NCBI GenBank assembly: GCA_036557885.1
Contig: DATBGS010000147.1
Coordinates: 1 to 58,479, forward strand
Direction: 5' to 3'
Source: DATBGS01 sp036557885
Lineage (GTDB): Bacteria > Chloroflexota > Ktedonobacteria > Ktedonobacterales > DATBGS01
Length of the DNA: 58,479 bases
Of this stretch, positions 41,801 to 50,207 are shown piece after piece. Position 1 is the stretch's first letter. Each line of letters opens with the position of its first letter. The position numbers were made by a program, and so were the translations under genes. The notes beneath the pieces are model-generated. The model did no database searches, was not told where the DNA came from, and saw nothing but the letters and a program-made list of their open reading frames with translations.

Positions 41801-41910
41801 AACGAAGAAAGAAGAAAGTGCCCCGCCAGAGTCGGCGGAGCTACCCTCAAAGCAGGAGCACGGCGAGCGGCGCTTTCGCTCGTAGCCCCGGCGTCCCTGC
41901 CGGGGAAGTC
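41801..41910. repeat. Oligopurine motif and GC-rich hairpin repeat after higBA
   Basis: AACGAAGAAAGAAGAAAGTG (41801-41820) lies 12 nt after the higBA stop. CGTAGCCCCGG, CGTCCCTG, CCGGGGAAGTC (41881-41910) is a CCCCGG-subtype copy of the hairpin repeat 4 nt before the end of the aldehyde dehydrogenase gene. Between them CCGCCAGAGTCGGCGG (41823-41838) forms a small extra dyad. Confidence 0.7.
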
Positions 41911-41913
41911 TTG

Positions 41914-43665
41914 CTATTTCCCGCGCAAGGCAGCCATAAAGATGCCCGGCACCCTGGCGGGCGATGGCGCGGCCTCAAACTGGACGAGTTTGGAGAACAC
42001 CGCCCGCCCCGCGCCCAGATGCAGCGCGAACCAGGGCGGCGTGGGCTGCGCCTTGAACGGCCCGCGCAGGACGGTCTTCTGCGGGCGCGAGAACATCAGC
42101 GTGTTGTGCACCACGCCTGTCCCAGACTGAATATCGTGCAGCGGGTGGCCGGGGAACGCGCCCCAGGTCGTCGTGCCCAGCACAAAGCTGGTGCCCGCCC
42201 AGTAATTGATGCCCACGTTGCCATAGCGCAGATTGGCAATGGCGCGTTCCAGGGCAGCGGCTACCGCCGGGTCTTTCAGCGAGACCGGATGAATCAGGAT
42301 GGTCGCGTTCAGCGTGCCCCAGATGTGCTCGTTGGCAAACTCCACCGCGCGATCTAGGAACTCGGCAGCGTTGGCAGCCTCCAGCGTCGTCTCTGAGAAC
42401 AGCCCGCAGAACGCCTCAGTGGTGAAGCAGATGTCATCGTGCCTGGCTGAATCAACGCCGGTCACGAGCGTCCAAGGAAGCTGCCCTTCGGCGGCTGTCC
42501 CAATCTGTTCGGCATCGGGATGCTCCGCCACAAACGCTTGCTGGCGCTGCTCCGCGCCGGGATAGTAGGCGCTGCGCGGCGGCACCTTCGCCAGAATGCC
42601 GCGCATCTCCTGAAGCAATTGCTGGCGCTGGCCCCAGGCGGTGTGATTGATGATGACGCGCGTGGCGTTGCAGTTAAAGCCCGCGTTGTTGGTGAGCATG
42701 CTGGCAAGATGTTCCGCCTGATAGCTGACACCGCTGGCGCTCCAGGGGCCAGGCACGACGATCACCGGGCTGACATTGCCAAGCTCGCCCGTGATGCGCT
42801 TCTGGAGATGCGGCTTCTTGTCCTTCTTGTGCTTCGCGCCGTCCTTGCCGGTGCCAAAGACAATCGCATCGAAGGTTTTATCCGAGCCGGTAATATGAAT
42901 CTCGTCTACGCCCGCGTGCTTGCAGAGGTAGCTGCCCTCTGCCGCGCCGCCATAGACGACGCGCAGGAAGCCCCTGTCAATCAGCCCCTTAAAGCCCTCC
43001 TCAATCAACGGGCCAAGGTAGGCGTTCACCGGGTTGGCCTTATAAACCACCACCTGATTTTCCACAAAGAGCTTATAGAAAATATCCATCGGCCCAATGC
43101 TGGAGACATTCCCCGCGCCCAACACCAGCGCCACCTTGCCCGGCGTCTTCTCGTGATAGACCGCTGCCTGCGTGCTGGCAAGGCTTTCGGCGCTCACGCC
43201 CGGCTCCATCCAGATTTCGGCCTTCACGCCGGTAAAGAAGAGGCCATCGTAGCGGGTATAGGGGAAGACCTGCGCCGTCACCTGCCCATCGGGGCGCGTC
43301 TTCACCGGCCCAGGAATTTTGGGGTGGCCGGTCTTCTCAATATCGCGCAGCGCCTGGCGGAGCTGGGTGAGATTCTTCAGCACCGGATAGGGGCCAGCGC
43401 CCCACTCCTCGCCTGCCGTTGGCGCGTCGGGGGTCAGCCCCTTCGCCTGGAGGCTGGCGGCCACCCAGCGATCAGCGATGCGGGCAAAATCAGCAATCAG
43501 TTGATCAATCAGGGCGAGGCGTTCGCGGATAGTATACGCGACCCATTCTTCTTTCTTCGTTTGTAGCTCCTGCACCGCCGCATCCATTGCCTCCTGGCTG
43601 GATGGTGGCAGGCTGGTGGTAATCGCGGGGAATTGTGGGGCGCCTTGTTGGGTGATGGTCGCCAT
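41914..43665 (-). CDS. Aldehyde dehydrogenase family protein
   Basis: The 583-residue protein has an ALDH fold: VALVLGAGNVSSIGPMDIFY, VVYKANPVN (cofactor Lys), GGAAEGSYLCKHAGVDEIHITGS (here by its end IHITGS), GELGNVSPVIVVPG (catalytic Glu region, E-L-G-x-x-x-P) and NNAGFNCNATRV with the likely catalytic Cys. It is longer than common ALDHs (about 480-500) and of a divergent subgroup of unknown substrate, with an insert near HKKDKKPHLQKR. ATG 43665 follows GAGGAGG; the upstream in-frame ATG at 43698 is less likely. Confidence 0.83.
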   Translation of the reverse strand: MATITQQGAPQFPAITTSLPPSSQEAMDAAVQELQTKKEEWVAYTIRERLALIDQLIADFARIADRWVAASLQAKGLTPDAPTAGEEWGAGPYPVLKNLTQLRQALRDIEKTGHPKIPGPVKTRPDGQVTAQVFPYTRYDGLFFTGVKAEIWMEPGVSAESLASTQAAVYHEKTPGKVALVLGAGNVSSIGPMDIFYKLFVENQVVVYKANPVNAYLGPLIEEGFKGLIDRGFLRVVYGGAAEGSYLCKHAGVDEIHITGSDKTFDAIVFGTGKDGAKHKKDKKPHLQKRITGELGNVSPVIVVPGPWSASGVSYQAEHLASMLTNNAGFNCNATRVIINHTAWGQRQQLLQEMRGILAKVPPRSAYYPGAEQRQQAFVAEHPDAEQIGTAAEGQLPWTLVTGVDSARHDDICFTTEAFCGLFSETTLEAANAAEFLDRAVEFANEHIWGTLNATILIHPVSLKDPAVAAALERAIANLRYGNVGINYWAGTSFVLGTTTWGAFPGHPLHDIQSGTGVVHNTLMFSRPQKTVLRGPFKAQPTPPWFALHLGAGRAVFSKLVQFEAAPSPARVPGIFMAALRGK

Positions 43666-43795
43666 AAATCGGACCTCCTCTGTCTCTGGCAGATACATGG
43701 GGGACGATGCCGGTCATGAAGATTCTGCCAGAAGCATACAGCAAGAAGCCAGGATTGGGCAAGCCCACCCCAGCCCGTCGCGTCTAAAGTCGCGT

Positions 43796-45709
43796 CTAAC
43801 AAAACCAGCGCAGGGAGAACCAGAAGGTGCTGCCCTGGCCCGCGATGCTCTCGACCCCCACCTGCCCATGATGCTGCTCGATAATCGTGCGGCTGATATA
43901 GAGGCCCAGGCCCAGACCGACGCCAGACCCGCTCTGCACTTCAATCCCTTTGACACGATGGAAGCGGTCCCAGAGGTGCGCCTGCTCAGCGAGCGGAATC
44001 CCTGGACCGTAATCGCGCACCCACACCCGCGCCTGCTGCTGCTCCACCTGCATGCCTACCTCCACTGGCGCCGTTTCTCTGGAGTATTTCAGGGCGTTGG
44101 TCAGATAATTCGTGACCACCTGCTTGATGCGATGGGCATCGGCTTCAACGGGCACCGCCTCAACGTCTGGAGGGTGCCACACGATGGTGCGCTCTGGCAC
44201 GACGCGGCGATGCTCCTCTACCGCTTGCTCGACGAGGCGCACCAGATTTTCCGGCTGGACCTTGAACTCCAGTCGGCCATGCTGGATCAGGGAGAGGTCC
44301 AGCAGGTCATTCACCAGACGATTCAGCCGCCCGATCTGATGGATGGTTGTCTCCAGCACCTCTTGCGACGTGCCCAGCGCGGGGTCACCCTGCGGAACGC
44401 CTGCCGCTTCATGCGCGAGGCGCTGCACGCGCCGCTGAAGAAGCTGCAACCCCAGCAGCACCGAACTCACCGGCGTTTTAAGTTCATGGCTGACAATCCC
44501 CAGGAACGCTTCCATCTGCTGGTTGACCTCGCTTGCCCGCTGCTCTCGCACCTCCGCCGCAAGCTGGCCTGCTAGCGCGTTCTGCTGTTCGCGCCGCAGC
44601 CGCGCATTTTCCACCAGGGTAATCCCCTGGCGAGCCAGCACCAGAATCAGCAGCCCAAAGATCACCAGAGCAGGCGCCAGCGGAGACATGGGGCGTACTG
44701 GATTGATGATGGCACGCAAGCCAATCGCCGCGCTTGCCAGCACCGCAGCCGCAAAGAGGGAAAGGAAGCGAAGCGCCTCTTTCAGGTCTTGAAAGGGAAG
44801 CGCTGGCTGCGCCTGTTCTGTGGGAAGTGGCTCCGTAGCCCCTGGAGGCTCGCTTCTAAGCAGGCGAACACCTATTATACCGGCCAGAGGCACCAGCAAA
44901 TAGAAAGCCAGCCAGAACACATCGGAAGGCTGTCCTGTTGAATAGAAATGCTGTGGAAACAAGATCACAAAGGCTGCCCAGGCATCCGCGATCACCAGAC
45001 ACAGGACGGCAGCGATCAGTAACGACAGGACCACACGAGTCAGGGAGCACTTGCGATAAATGAGCGCAACAGTCAGGCCAAACAGCAAGCAGAGATCACC
45101 GATAGGATAGCCCAGGTTAACGATCTTTCCAAGCACCGATTCCCCGCTGGTGAGGTAGATCGGGGCCAGGACAAAATACCAGGACAGCGCGGTGGCAGCG
45201 CCCATGAGGAGCAGGCAGTCCAGAACGACGCGGACACGGCGCCCCCAGGGAGGCACCCCAGGCAAGAGGAGCAGAGCCAGAAAAAAGAACGGGTATTGGA
45301 GGAGAAAAAAGATGTCCGGCAGCGTTGGAAAGGGCACATGGTTGGGATGGAGGAACCGATCATCAATGGTCCAGTAGGTGCGTGCAATCGTGTAGGAGAT
45401 GAACGCGCAGGTGAGCATTATCCAGGAGCGCGCCCCAGGGCGCCGGAGCTTGATCAAGCACCAACTGATAACCAGCATCACTGCCAGTTCCGGCCAGGCC
45501 AATCCTGCGCGGAGCCAGTCAGTCACAGCGCCAAGCCACAAGGGATGTAAGAGCGTCACCACCACTTGATAGAGAATGAGCACCCCAACCAGGAGGCAGG
45601 CGCACAGCAGTATCGGGTCGCGCCGGATGAACTGGGCCAGGCTCAGGGGCGCAGGGGATGGAGCCAGGTTAGCAGGCGATGCGCCAGGCGGGATGAGAGA
45701 GTGGGCCAT
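43796..45709 (-). CDS. Multi-pass membrane sensor histidine kinase
   Basis: The 637-residue protein starts with about nine to ten membrane segments (residues 30-370), with short loops and no obvious periplasmic sensor domain, then a linker helix and a cytoplasmic kinase: H-box FLGIVSHELKTPVSS with His408, N-box VVTNYLTNALKYS, G1 VRDYGPGIP and G2 GSGVGLGLGLYISR. It probably senses a membrane or intramembrane signal. No response regulator gene is adjacent, so it is an orphan kinase in this window. Confidence 0.9.
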   Translation of the reverse strand: MAHSLIPPGASPANLAPSPAPLSLAQFIRRDPILLCACLLVGVLILYQVVVTLLHPLWLGAVTDWLRAGLAWPELAVMLVISWCLIKLRRPGARSWIMLTCAFISYTIARTYWTIDDRFLHPNHVPFPTLPDIFFLLQYPFFFLALLLLPGVPPWGRRVRVVLDCLLLMGAATALSWYFVLAPIYLTSGESVLGKIVNLGYPIGDLCLLFGLTVALIYRKCSLTRVVLSLLIAAVLCLVIADAWAAFVILFPQHFYSTGQPSDVFWLAFYLLVPLAGIIGVRLLRSEPPGATEPLPTEQAQPALPFQDLKEALRFLSLFAAAVLASAAIGLRAIINPVRPMSPLAPALVIFGLLILVLARQGITLVENARLRREQQNALAGQLAAEVREQRASEVNQQMEAFLGIVSHELKTPVSSVLLGLQLLQRRVQRLAHEAAGVPQGDPALGTSQEVLETTIHQIGRLNRLVNDLLDLSLIQHGRLEFKVQPENLVRLVEQAVEEHRRVVPERTIVWHPPDVEAVPVEADAHRIKQVVTNYLTNALKYSRETAPVEVGMQVEQQQARVWVRDYGPGIPLAEQAHLWDRFHRVKGIEVQSGSGVGLGLGLYISRTIIEQHHGQVGVESIAGQGSTFWFSLRWFC

Positions 45710-45827
45710 GCCTTGAGCGCTCCTATCCAGGTGGAATGCTCACTCAATCATCCTTCTTCGTTGCAGGATTTAGACCGACCCATTCGTCAGATTGGCCCCG
45801 GTGCGTGGGAAGTTTTCGCCCGGAGAT

Positions 45828-46757
45828 TTACGACTTGCGGTACTGCGTCTCCAGCCGTCTGGCATCGCGTGGGTCGAGACGGTCACGCAGCGCATCGCCG
45901 AGGATATTCAGGCTCAAGAGGACCACAACAATCGCCAATGCTGGGCCGAGCAGCATCGAGGGGTCGCTGTAGATGAAGGTCTGCGCCTCGGTGATCATCG
46001 AACCCCACTCTGGCGTTGGCGGCTGAGCGCCCAGTCCCAGGAAGCTCAGCACAGATTCGTCGAGGATGGCGAAAGAGATCGAAAGGGTGGCCTGAACGAG
46101 CAGCGGACTGAAGATATTGGGCAGGATATGGCGCCGCAAGATTCTAGCTGTTTTCGTGCCTGTGCTGTGAGCCGCCGCAACATAATCCTGGGCGGCAACT
46201 TGCAGCGTCTGGCCGCGAGCCAGGCGAGCGTACAGGGGGATGCGCACGACAGCAAGGGCAACCGCCACATTGACGAGGCTGGGGCCGAGCGAAGCCAGAA
46301 TTGCGAGCGAAAGGATCAGCGAAGGGAAGGCCAGCAGCGCATCGGTAATCGTTACGACCAACTGATCAACCCAGCCCTTGAAGTAGGCCGCGAGCATGCC
46401 GAGAATCACGCCCGCCATTCCGCCCATCAGAATCGAGATGACCCCAATTGAGAGCGAGATGCGCGCGCCATAAATTACCCGGCTCAACTGGTCACGCCCA
46501 AGCGAATCGGTGCCGAGGAGATGCGCCCAACTAGGAGGCTGTTCAACAATGGCTGGATGATAGGTCAATGGGTTGTAAGGGCTGACTTGAGGCGCGAAGA
46601 TGGCCGCCAGAGAAAAGATGAGGAGCACGACGCCGCACCACCAGCGCGCGTCCTGGCGAAACTCTCTCAATAGAACCTTGAAGCGAGAGTCCCTGGCCTC
46701 CTCTTCCTGGGCCACTGTTACCGGAACTTCGTCACCAATTTGAATCGGCCTTGCCAT
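45828..46757 (-). CDS. dppC: Peptide/nickel-type ABC transporter permease (DppC-like)
   Basis: The 309-residue inner-membrane protein has an N-terminal cytoplasmic segment, a first helix (about 35-55), the OppC_N feature HLLGTDSLGRDQLSRVIYGAR (core GTDSLGRD) and the ABC permease signature ...AAAHSTGTKTARILRRHILPN with EAA loop, then FLGLGAQPPTPEWGSMI at the C-terminal end. It pairs with the DppB-like protein encoded 82 nt upstream to import oligopeptides or related solutes. CAGGAG precedes the ATG. No ATPase genes follow; the next gene on this strand is the histidine kinase. Confidence 0.92.
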   Translation of the reverse strand: MARPIQIGDEVPVTVAQEEEARDSRFKVLLREFRQDARWWCGVVLLIFSLAAIFAPQVSPYNPLTYHPAIVEQPPSWAHLLGTDSLGRDQLSRVIYGARISLSIGVISILMGGMAGVILGMLAAYFKGWVDQLVVTITDALLAFPSLILSLAILASLGPSLVNVAVALAVVRIPLYARLARGQTLQVAAQDYVAAAHSTGTKTARILRRHILPNIFSPLLVQATLSISFAILDESVLSFLGLGAQPPTPEWGSMITEAQTFIYSDPSMLLGPALAIVVVLLSLNILGDALRDRLDPRDARRLETQYRKS

Positions 46758-46839
46758 AATTACTCCTGCGTACTATCGCCATCAGTTGACAACCTTATGC
46801 GAATGCGTGGTTACGGCTGCTAGTAGAATAACACAAACG

Positions 46840-47790
46840 CTACGACTTGCTGAGACGTATACGCGGGTCAAATAAGGGATAAGAGACATCAACCAGGAGA
46901 TTGGTTAGCATATAAGAAAAGGCTACGAGCAGGACAACGCCTTGAATCACGGGATAATCTTTCGAGAAAATGCTCTGGATTGCCAGCGCTCCGACCCCCG
47001 GCCAGAGGTAGATCGTCTCAATCACAAACGCGCCGCCCAGAATCGCGCCTATTTGCAGCCCGACGATGGTAATCATGGGGATTAAGGCATTGCGAAAGGC
47101 GTGGAGATAGTTGACGCGCCGCTCAGAGAGGCCCTTCGCGCGCGCGGTACGCACGTAATCCTGTTCCAGCATCTCCACCATGCTGGCGCGAATCTGGCGC
47201 AGGTTCGCGGCAACGGTGCCCGTGCCCAGGGCAATCATCGGCAGAACCAGATCGCGCAGGTTGACAAATGGCTCATCCGCAATCGGCACGTAGCCGCCTG
47301 GTGGAAAGATGCGCCAGAACACTGCGAAGAGAAAAATCAAAAGCAGGGCAAGGACAAAACTGGGAATAGCCGTGCCAACGAGCGTGGAAACATTGACCAG
47401 CCAGTCAATCACGCTGTTGCGGTGCGTTGCGCTGTAGATGCCCAACGGGATAGCCAGCACCAGGGAGAAAAGCAGCGAAGCCAATCCTAGTTCGATGGTG
47501 ACTGGCAGGCGCTGCATCAACGCCTGGGCCACCGGCTGATGGAGTTGGATTGAAATGCCCAGATTGCCGTGCAGCGCCTGCCAGAGCCACAGCCCGAATT
47601 GCACGAGAATCGGCTTATCCAGGCCAAGTTCCTTCTCCAAGGCCGCGACTGTCTCTGGCGTTGCTTCCTCCCCCAGTAAGACCCGCGCCGGATCGCCAGG
47701 AATGAGGTGAATCAGCATGAACGTCATAAAACTGACGAGCAAGGCCACCGGTATCATAAAAATGATCCGCTGGATAATATAACGCAGCAC
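46840..47790 (-). CDS. dppB: Peptide/nickel-type ABC transporter permease (DppB-like)
   Basis: The 316-residue permease has LRYIIQRIIFMIPVALLVS at the start, the typical IHLIPGDPARVLLGEEATPE loop (core HLIPGDP), six membrane helices and the EAA-type RTARAKGLSERRVNYLHAFRNALIP. It begins with GTG at 47790 after GAGAGGAG. It forms the membrane channel with the DppC-like protein. The solute-binding protein gene lies 230 nt upstream, with hairpins in between that probably set different expression levels. Confidence 0.92.
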   Translation of the reverse strand: MLRYIIQRIIFMIPVALLVSFMTFMLIHLIPGDPARVLLGEEATPETVAALEKELGLDKPILVQFGLWLWQALHGNLGISIQLHQPVAQALMQRLPVTIELGLASLLFSLVLAIPLGIYSATHRNSVIDWLVNVSTLVGTAIPSFVLALLLIFLFAVFWRIFPPGGYVPIADEPFVNLRDLVLPMIALGTGTVAANLRQIRASMVEMLEQDYVRTARAKGLSERRVNYLHAFRNALIPMITIVGLQIGAILGGAFVIETIYLWPGVGALAIQSIFSKDYPVIQGVVLLVAFSYMLTNLLVDVSYPLFDPRIRLSKS

Positions 47791-47859
47791 GCCTGGCTCC
47801 TCTCAACAAATACCATCTGTTCAGGTGCGGAATCCGAGGGATGCAAGTTAGTTTCATCC

Positions 47860-47906
47860 CTGCACGCGGGTGTCAGCGAGGCGAACCCGCTGACACCCGC
47901 GTGCAG
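47860..47906. other. Large hairpin between binding-protein and permease genes
   Basis: A perfect 19-bp stem (47860-47878 with 47888-47906; arm CTGCACGCGGGTGTCAGCG) around a 9-nt loop. No T-run follows on the minus strand. Inside a transport operon such stems usually protect the upstream mRNA or partly terminate, so that binding protein exceeds permease. Confidence 0.65.
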
Positions 47907-47951
47907 AGACGTACGGTGATCTTCTCATTGGCCGTGCGCCGCGTGGCGGCA

Positions 47952-48009
47952 GGTGGGCCTGAATTTGCCGCAGGCCCACCCAGGAGACGAAAGCAAGCCA
48001 GCGTCTCCT
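47952..48009. other. Two further hairpins after the binding-protein gene
   Basis: GGTGGGCCTG/CAGGCCCACC (47952-47961 with 47971-47980) and AGGAGACG/CGTCTCCT (47982-47989 with 48002-48009) are perfect stems of 10 and 8 bp. Together with the 19-bp stem they fill the intergenic space after the binding-protein stop at 48021. Confidence 0.55.
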
Positions 48010-48020
48010 CAGCCAGAGGG

Positions 48021-49610
48021 TTACGAACTCACGTACACGCTGAGAAACTCCATGATGCCTGTTGGCAGCAGGAGGAAGTTTTGCACTTTCTTCGAACTTG
48101 CCTGAACGGCAACCCCATGATTGATGAAGATATATGGGGAGTCGGCCAGGATAAGCTGCTGCGCCTGGATATAATCCTGGGCACGCTTTGACTGGTCACT
48201 GGAAGCGCGACCATCCTCCAGCAGAGAGTCTACCTGCGTATTGGAATACTGCATGTCGTTCAGACCGCCGCCAGTGTGGAACCAGGAATACGTGTTGCCA
48301 TCCGGGTCCGGGCGTCCGCTCCAACCAACCAATGCTGCCTGGTAATTAAACGCGGCAGTATCAGTCAATATTGTAGCAAAAACTTCCTCTTTGATGTTGA
48401 CGGTAATCCCCACAGGTTGCAGTTCTGATTGGATGAACTGCGCTTCCTGAGTATTCAGGGGACTGCCGCTGGCAATCAGCAAGGTGAAGGAAACATTCGA
48501 CAGCCCAGACTGCTGTAAGGCAGCTTTCGCCTTGTTGACATCGTAGGTGTAGGGCGCGAACGAGTTGTCGAAGGCCCAACTACCGGGCGAGAGCGGTCCT
48601 TGCGCGATGACGCCCACGCCTTTGAGCACCGTGTTGAGAATCTCGTCGCGGTTCACTCCAAACGCAATAGCCTGGCGCACAAACGCATTATCCAGCGGTG
48701 GGGACTTGGTGTTGAGTTCGAAGCCGCCGAAGCTCAAACTGGCTTGCTGGCGATAGATGAGATCGGGGTTCGCTTTGGCTTGCGCAACGAGGTCCGGGCT
48801 GACGCCATCAGAGACATCAATATTGCCCGTCTGGAGGTTGGTGAACTCCACCGTGCCGTCAGTGATGGGGCGATACGTCACGGAACTCAGGTATGGCAGG
48901 GCGACGCCTTGCGAATCTTTCTGCCAGTAATGCGGATTGCGGAGAACGGTGAGATGATCGCCCTTCACCCACTCCTTGAACATAAACGGTCCACTGCCAG
49001 CATTGGTGGGAGTCGTTGCCAGCGCGGTATCGCCCAATTGCTGCACGGCTGTGGGTGAAAGCATCATTCCAGCGCGGTCAGTCAAGGTCAGCAACAACGG
49101 GGCAAAGGCCGACTTGAGGTCGAAACGGACATGGGAGGCATCAATCGCCGCGACATCTTTCACGGTTGAAATCTCGCTGAGTCGCGGTGAGCTTGGAGTG
49201 TTGAGGATGCGATTGATGTTGAAGACAACGGCATCGGCGTTAAAAGGCGTTCCATCCTGGAATTTTACGTCGGTGCGCAGGGTAAAGTCCAGTTCGGTTG
49301 GCGTGGGATAGGTCCAGGCAGTCGCCAGGTCCGGCTGGACGCTGTTCTTCTCATCTACCCGCACCAGGGTATCGTAGATATTCAACATCACCTGGCGATC
49401 ATAGAACGAGCTTGATTTTAACGGGTCCAGGGTGCTGAGGTCAGCCGCCAGGCCAACCCTGAGAGCGCCGCCTTTGGTGGTCGTGGTGTTGCCCCCTGAA
49501 CCACAAGCTGAGAAGAGCATGGCTAAGACGACGAGAAAGACTGGTAGCGTGCTCCACGCAACGCGGCGTGAAGAGGCGCCTTTGAAGAGGCGCCGGGTCA
49601 AGTGCTCCAC
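48021..49610 (-). CDS. dppA: ABC transporter substrate-binding lipoprotein (family 5)
   Basis: The 529-residue protein has a lipoprotein signal peptide: basic TRRLFKGASSRR, hydrophobic core and lipobox LFSAC with lipidated Cys36, then a GSGGNTTTTKG linker. LRVGLAADLSTLDPLKSSS, YDTLVRVDEKNSVQPDLATAW and FTLRTDVKFQDGTPFNADAV are diagnostic for oligopeptide/dipeptide-binding family 5. The start is GTG 49610, with GGAGGG 7 nt upstream; the longer ORF to 49787 lacks a signal-like N-terminus. It delivers solutes to the DppB/DppC-like permeases encoded downstream. Confidence 0.9.
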   Translation of the reverse strand: MEHLTRRLFKGASSRRVAWSTLPVFLVVLAMLFSACGSGGNTTTTKGGALRVGLAADLSTLDPLKSSSFYDRQVMLNIYDTLVRVDEKNSVQPDLATAWTYPTPTELDFTLRTDVKFQDGTPFNADAVVFNINRILNTPSSPRLSEISTVKDVAAIDASHVRFDLKSAFAPLLLTLTDRAGMMLSPTAVQQLGDTALATTPTNAGSGPFMFKEWVKGDHLTVLRNPHYWQKDSQGVALPYLSSVTYRPITDGTVEFTNLQTGNIDVSDGVSPDLVAQAKANPDLIYRQQASLSFGGFELNTKSPPLDNAFVRQAIAFGVNRDEILNTVLKGVGVIAQGPLSPGSWAFDNSFAPYTYDVNKAKAALQQSGLSNVSFTLLIASGSPLNTQEAQFIQSELQPVGITVNIKEEVFATILTDTAAFNYQAALVGWSGRPDPDGNTYSWFHTGGGLNDMQYSNTQVDSLLEDGRASSDQSKRAQDYIQAQQLILADSPYIFINHGVAVQASSKKVQNFLLLPTGIMEFLSVYVSS

Positions 49611-50207
49611 TGGGTTACCCTCCGTTCGTTTGATTCGAGAGGCCACATGGCCGCAGCAAGATGCTTGTTGGCGGTGCGTGGCCCCTGCTCCACATGCCTC
49701 TATACGGGTGCTCGCGTCAGACAAGCAAACGCGCATAATAAACCCCAAAATGGGCAGCGCTTGAAGCTGGCTATTAGCATACCACACAAGAATACGGTAA
49801 TTTTTGATTATTTTGGCAGAGAGATCACATACGCAGGAGTCGAGGCTCAGGAAGGATGCTGCATTTTATTTGTCGTTCACTGATTCCATGCCTGGAGGAG
49901 AGTATTTGGGGCCAGGTTTCACAATTCTGCTTTATAGAACGTTCTCCGCAATATGCTCCAACCAAACTGTGGGATGTGGATGCTACTATTCAGTACGCTG
50001 GCAGGTTACAAAAGGTGGATTACGGAATAATATTTACTTACAAAGAATACGTCAATTTCACTTATAACCTCACAGGGTGATGTTTTTACGCATGGTTTTT
50101 GTTCTGATCTTCTCTTGCGCTGCATCTTCCCTGTATACTATGGCTGAAGCTTTTATCACTGGGCACATGCTCATGTGTGGGTATCGTGCTGTTTTCGGAG
50201 AGAATAG
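49611..50207. other. 597-nt AT-richer intergenic region
   Basis: This gap lies between the divergent binding-protein and amidase genes. It is visibly richer in A and T than its surroundings, especially 49780-50110. Small ORFs of 74-93 codons exist but show no ribosome site or recognisable family. TATACT (50134-50139) may be the -10 of the amidase gene but has no good -35 at normal distance. No repeat-family copy was found. Confidence 0.5.

Noticed and set aside
43544..43565. Oligopurine motif copy inside the aldehyde dehydrogenase gene
   Set aside because: It encodes TKKEEW at a place where the family has a similar Lys/Glu-x-x-W, so it is probably chance codon use rather than an inserted repeat. 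The copy at 33960-33976 (EERRK) is treated the same way.
49804..50080. Small ORFs of 74-93 codons before the amidase gene
   Set aside because: Weak or no ribosome sites, overlapping frames and no recognisable family.
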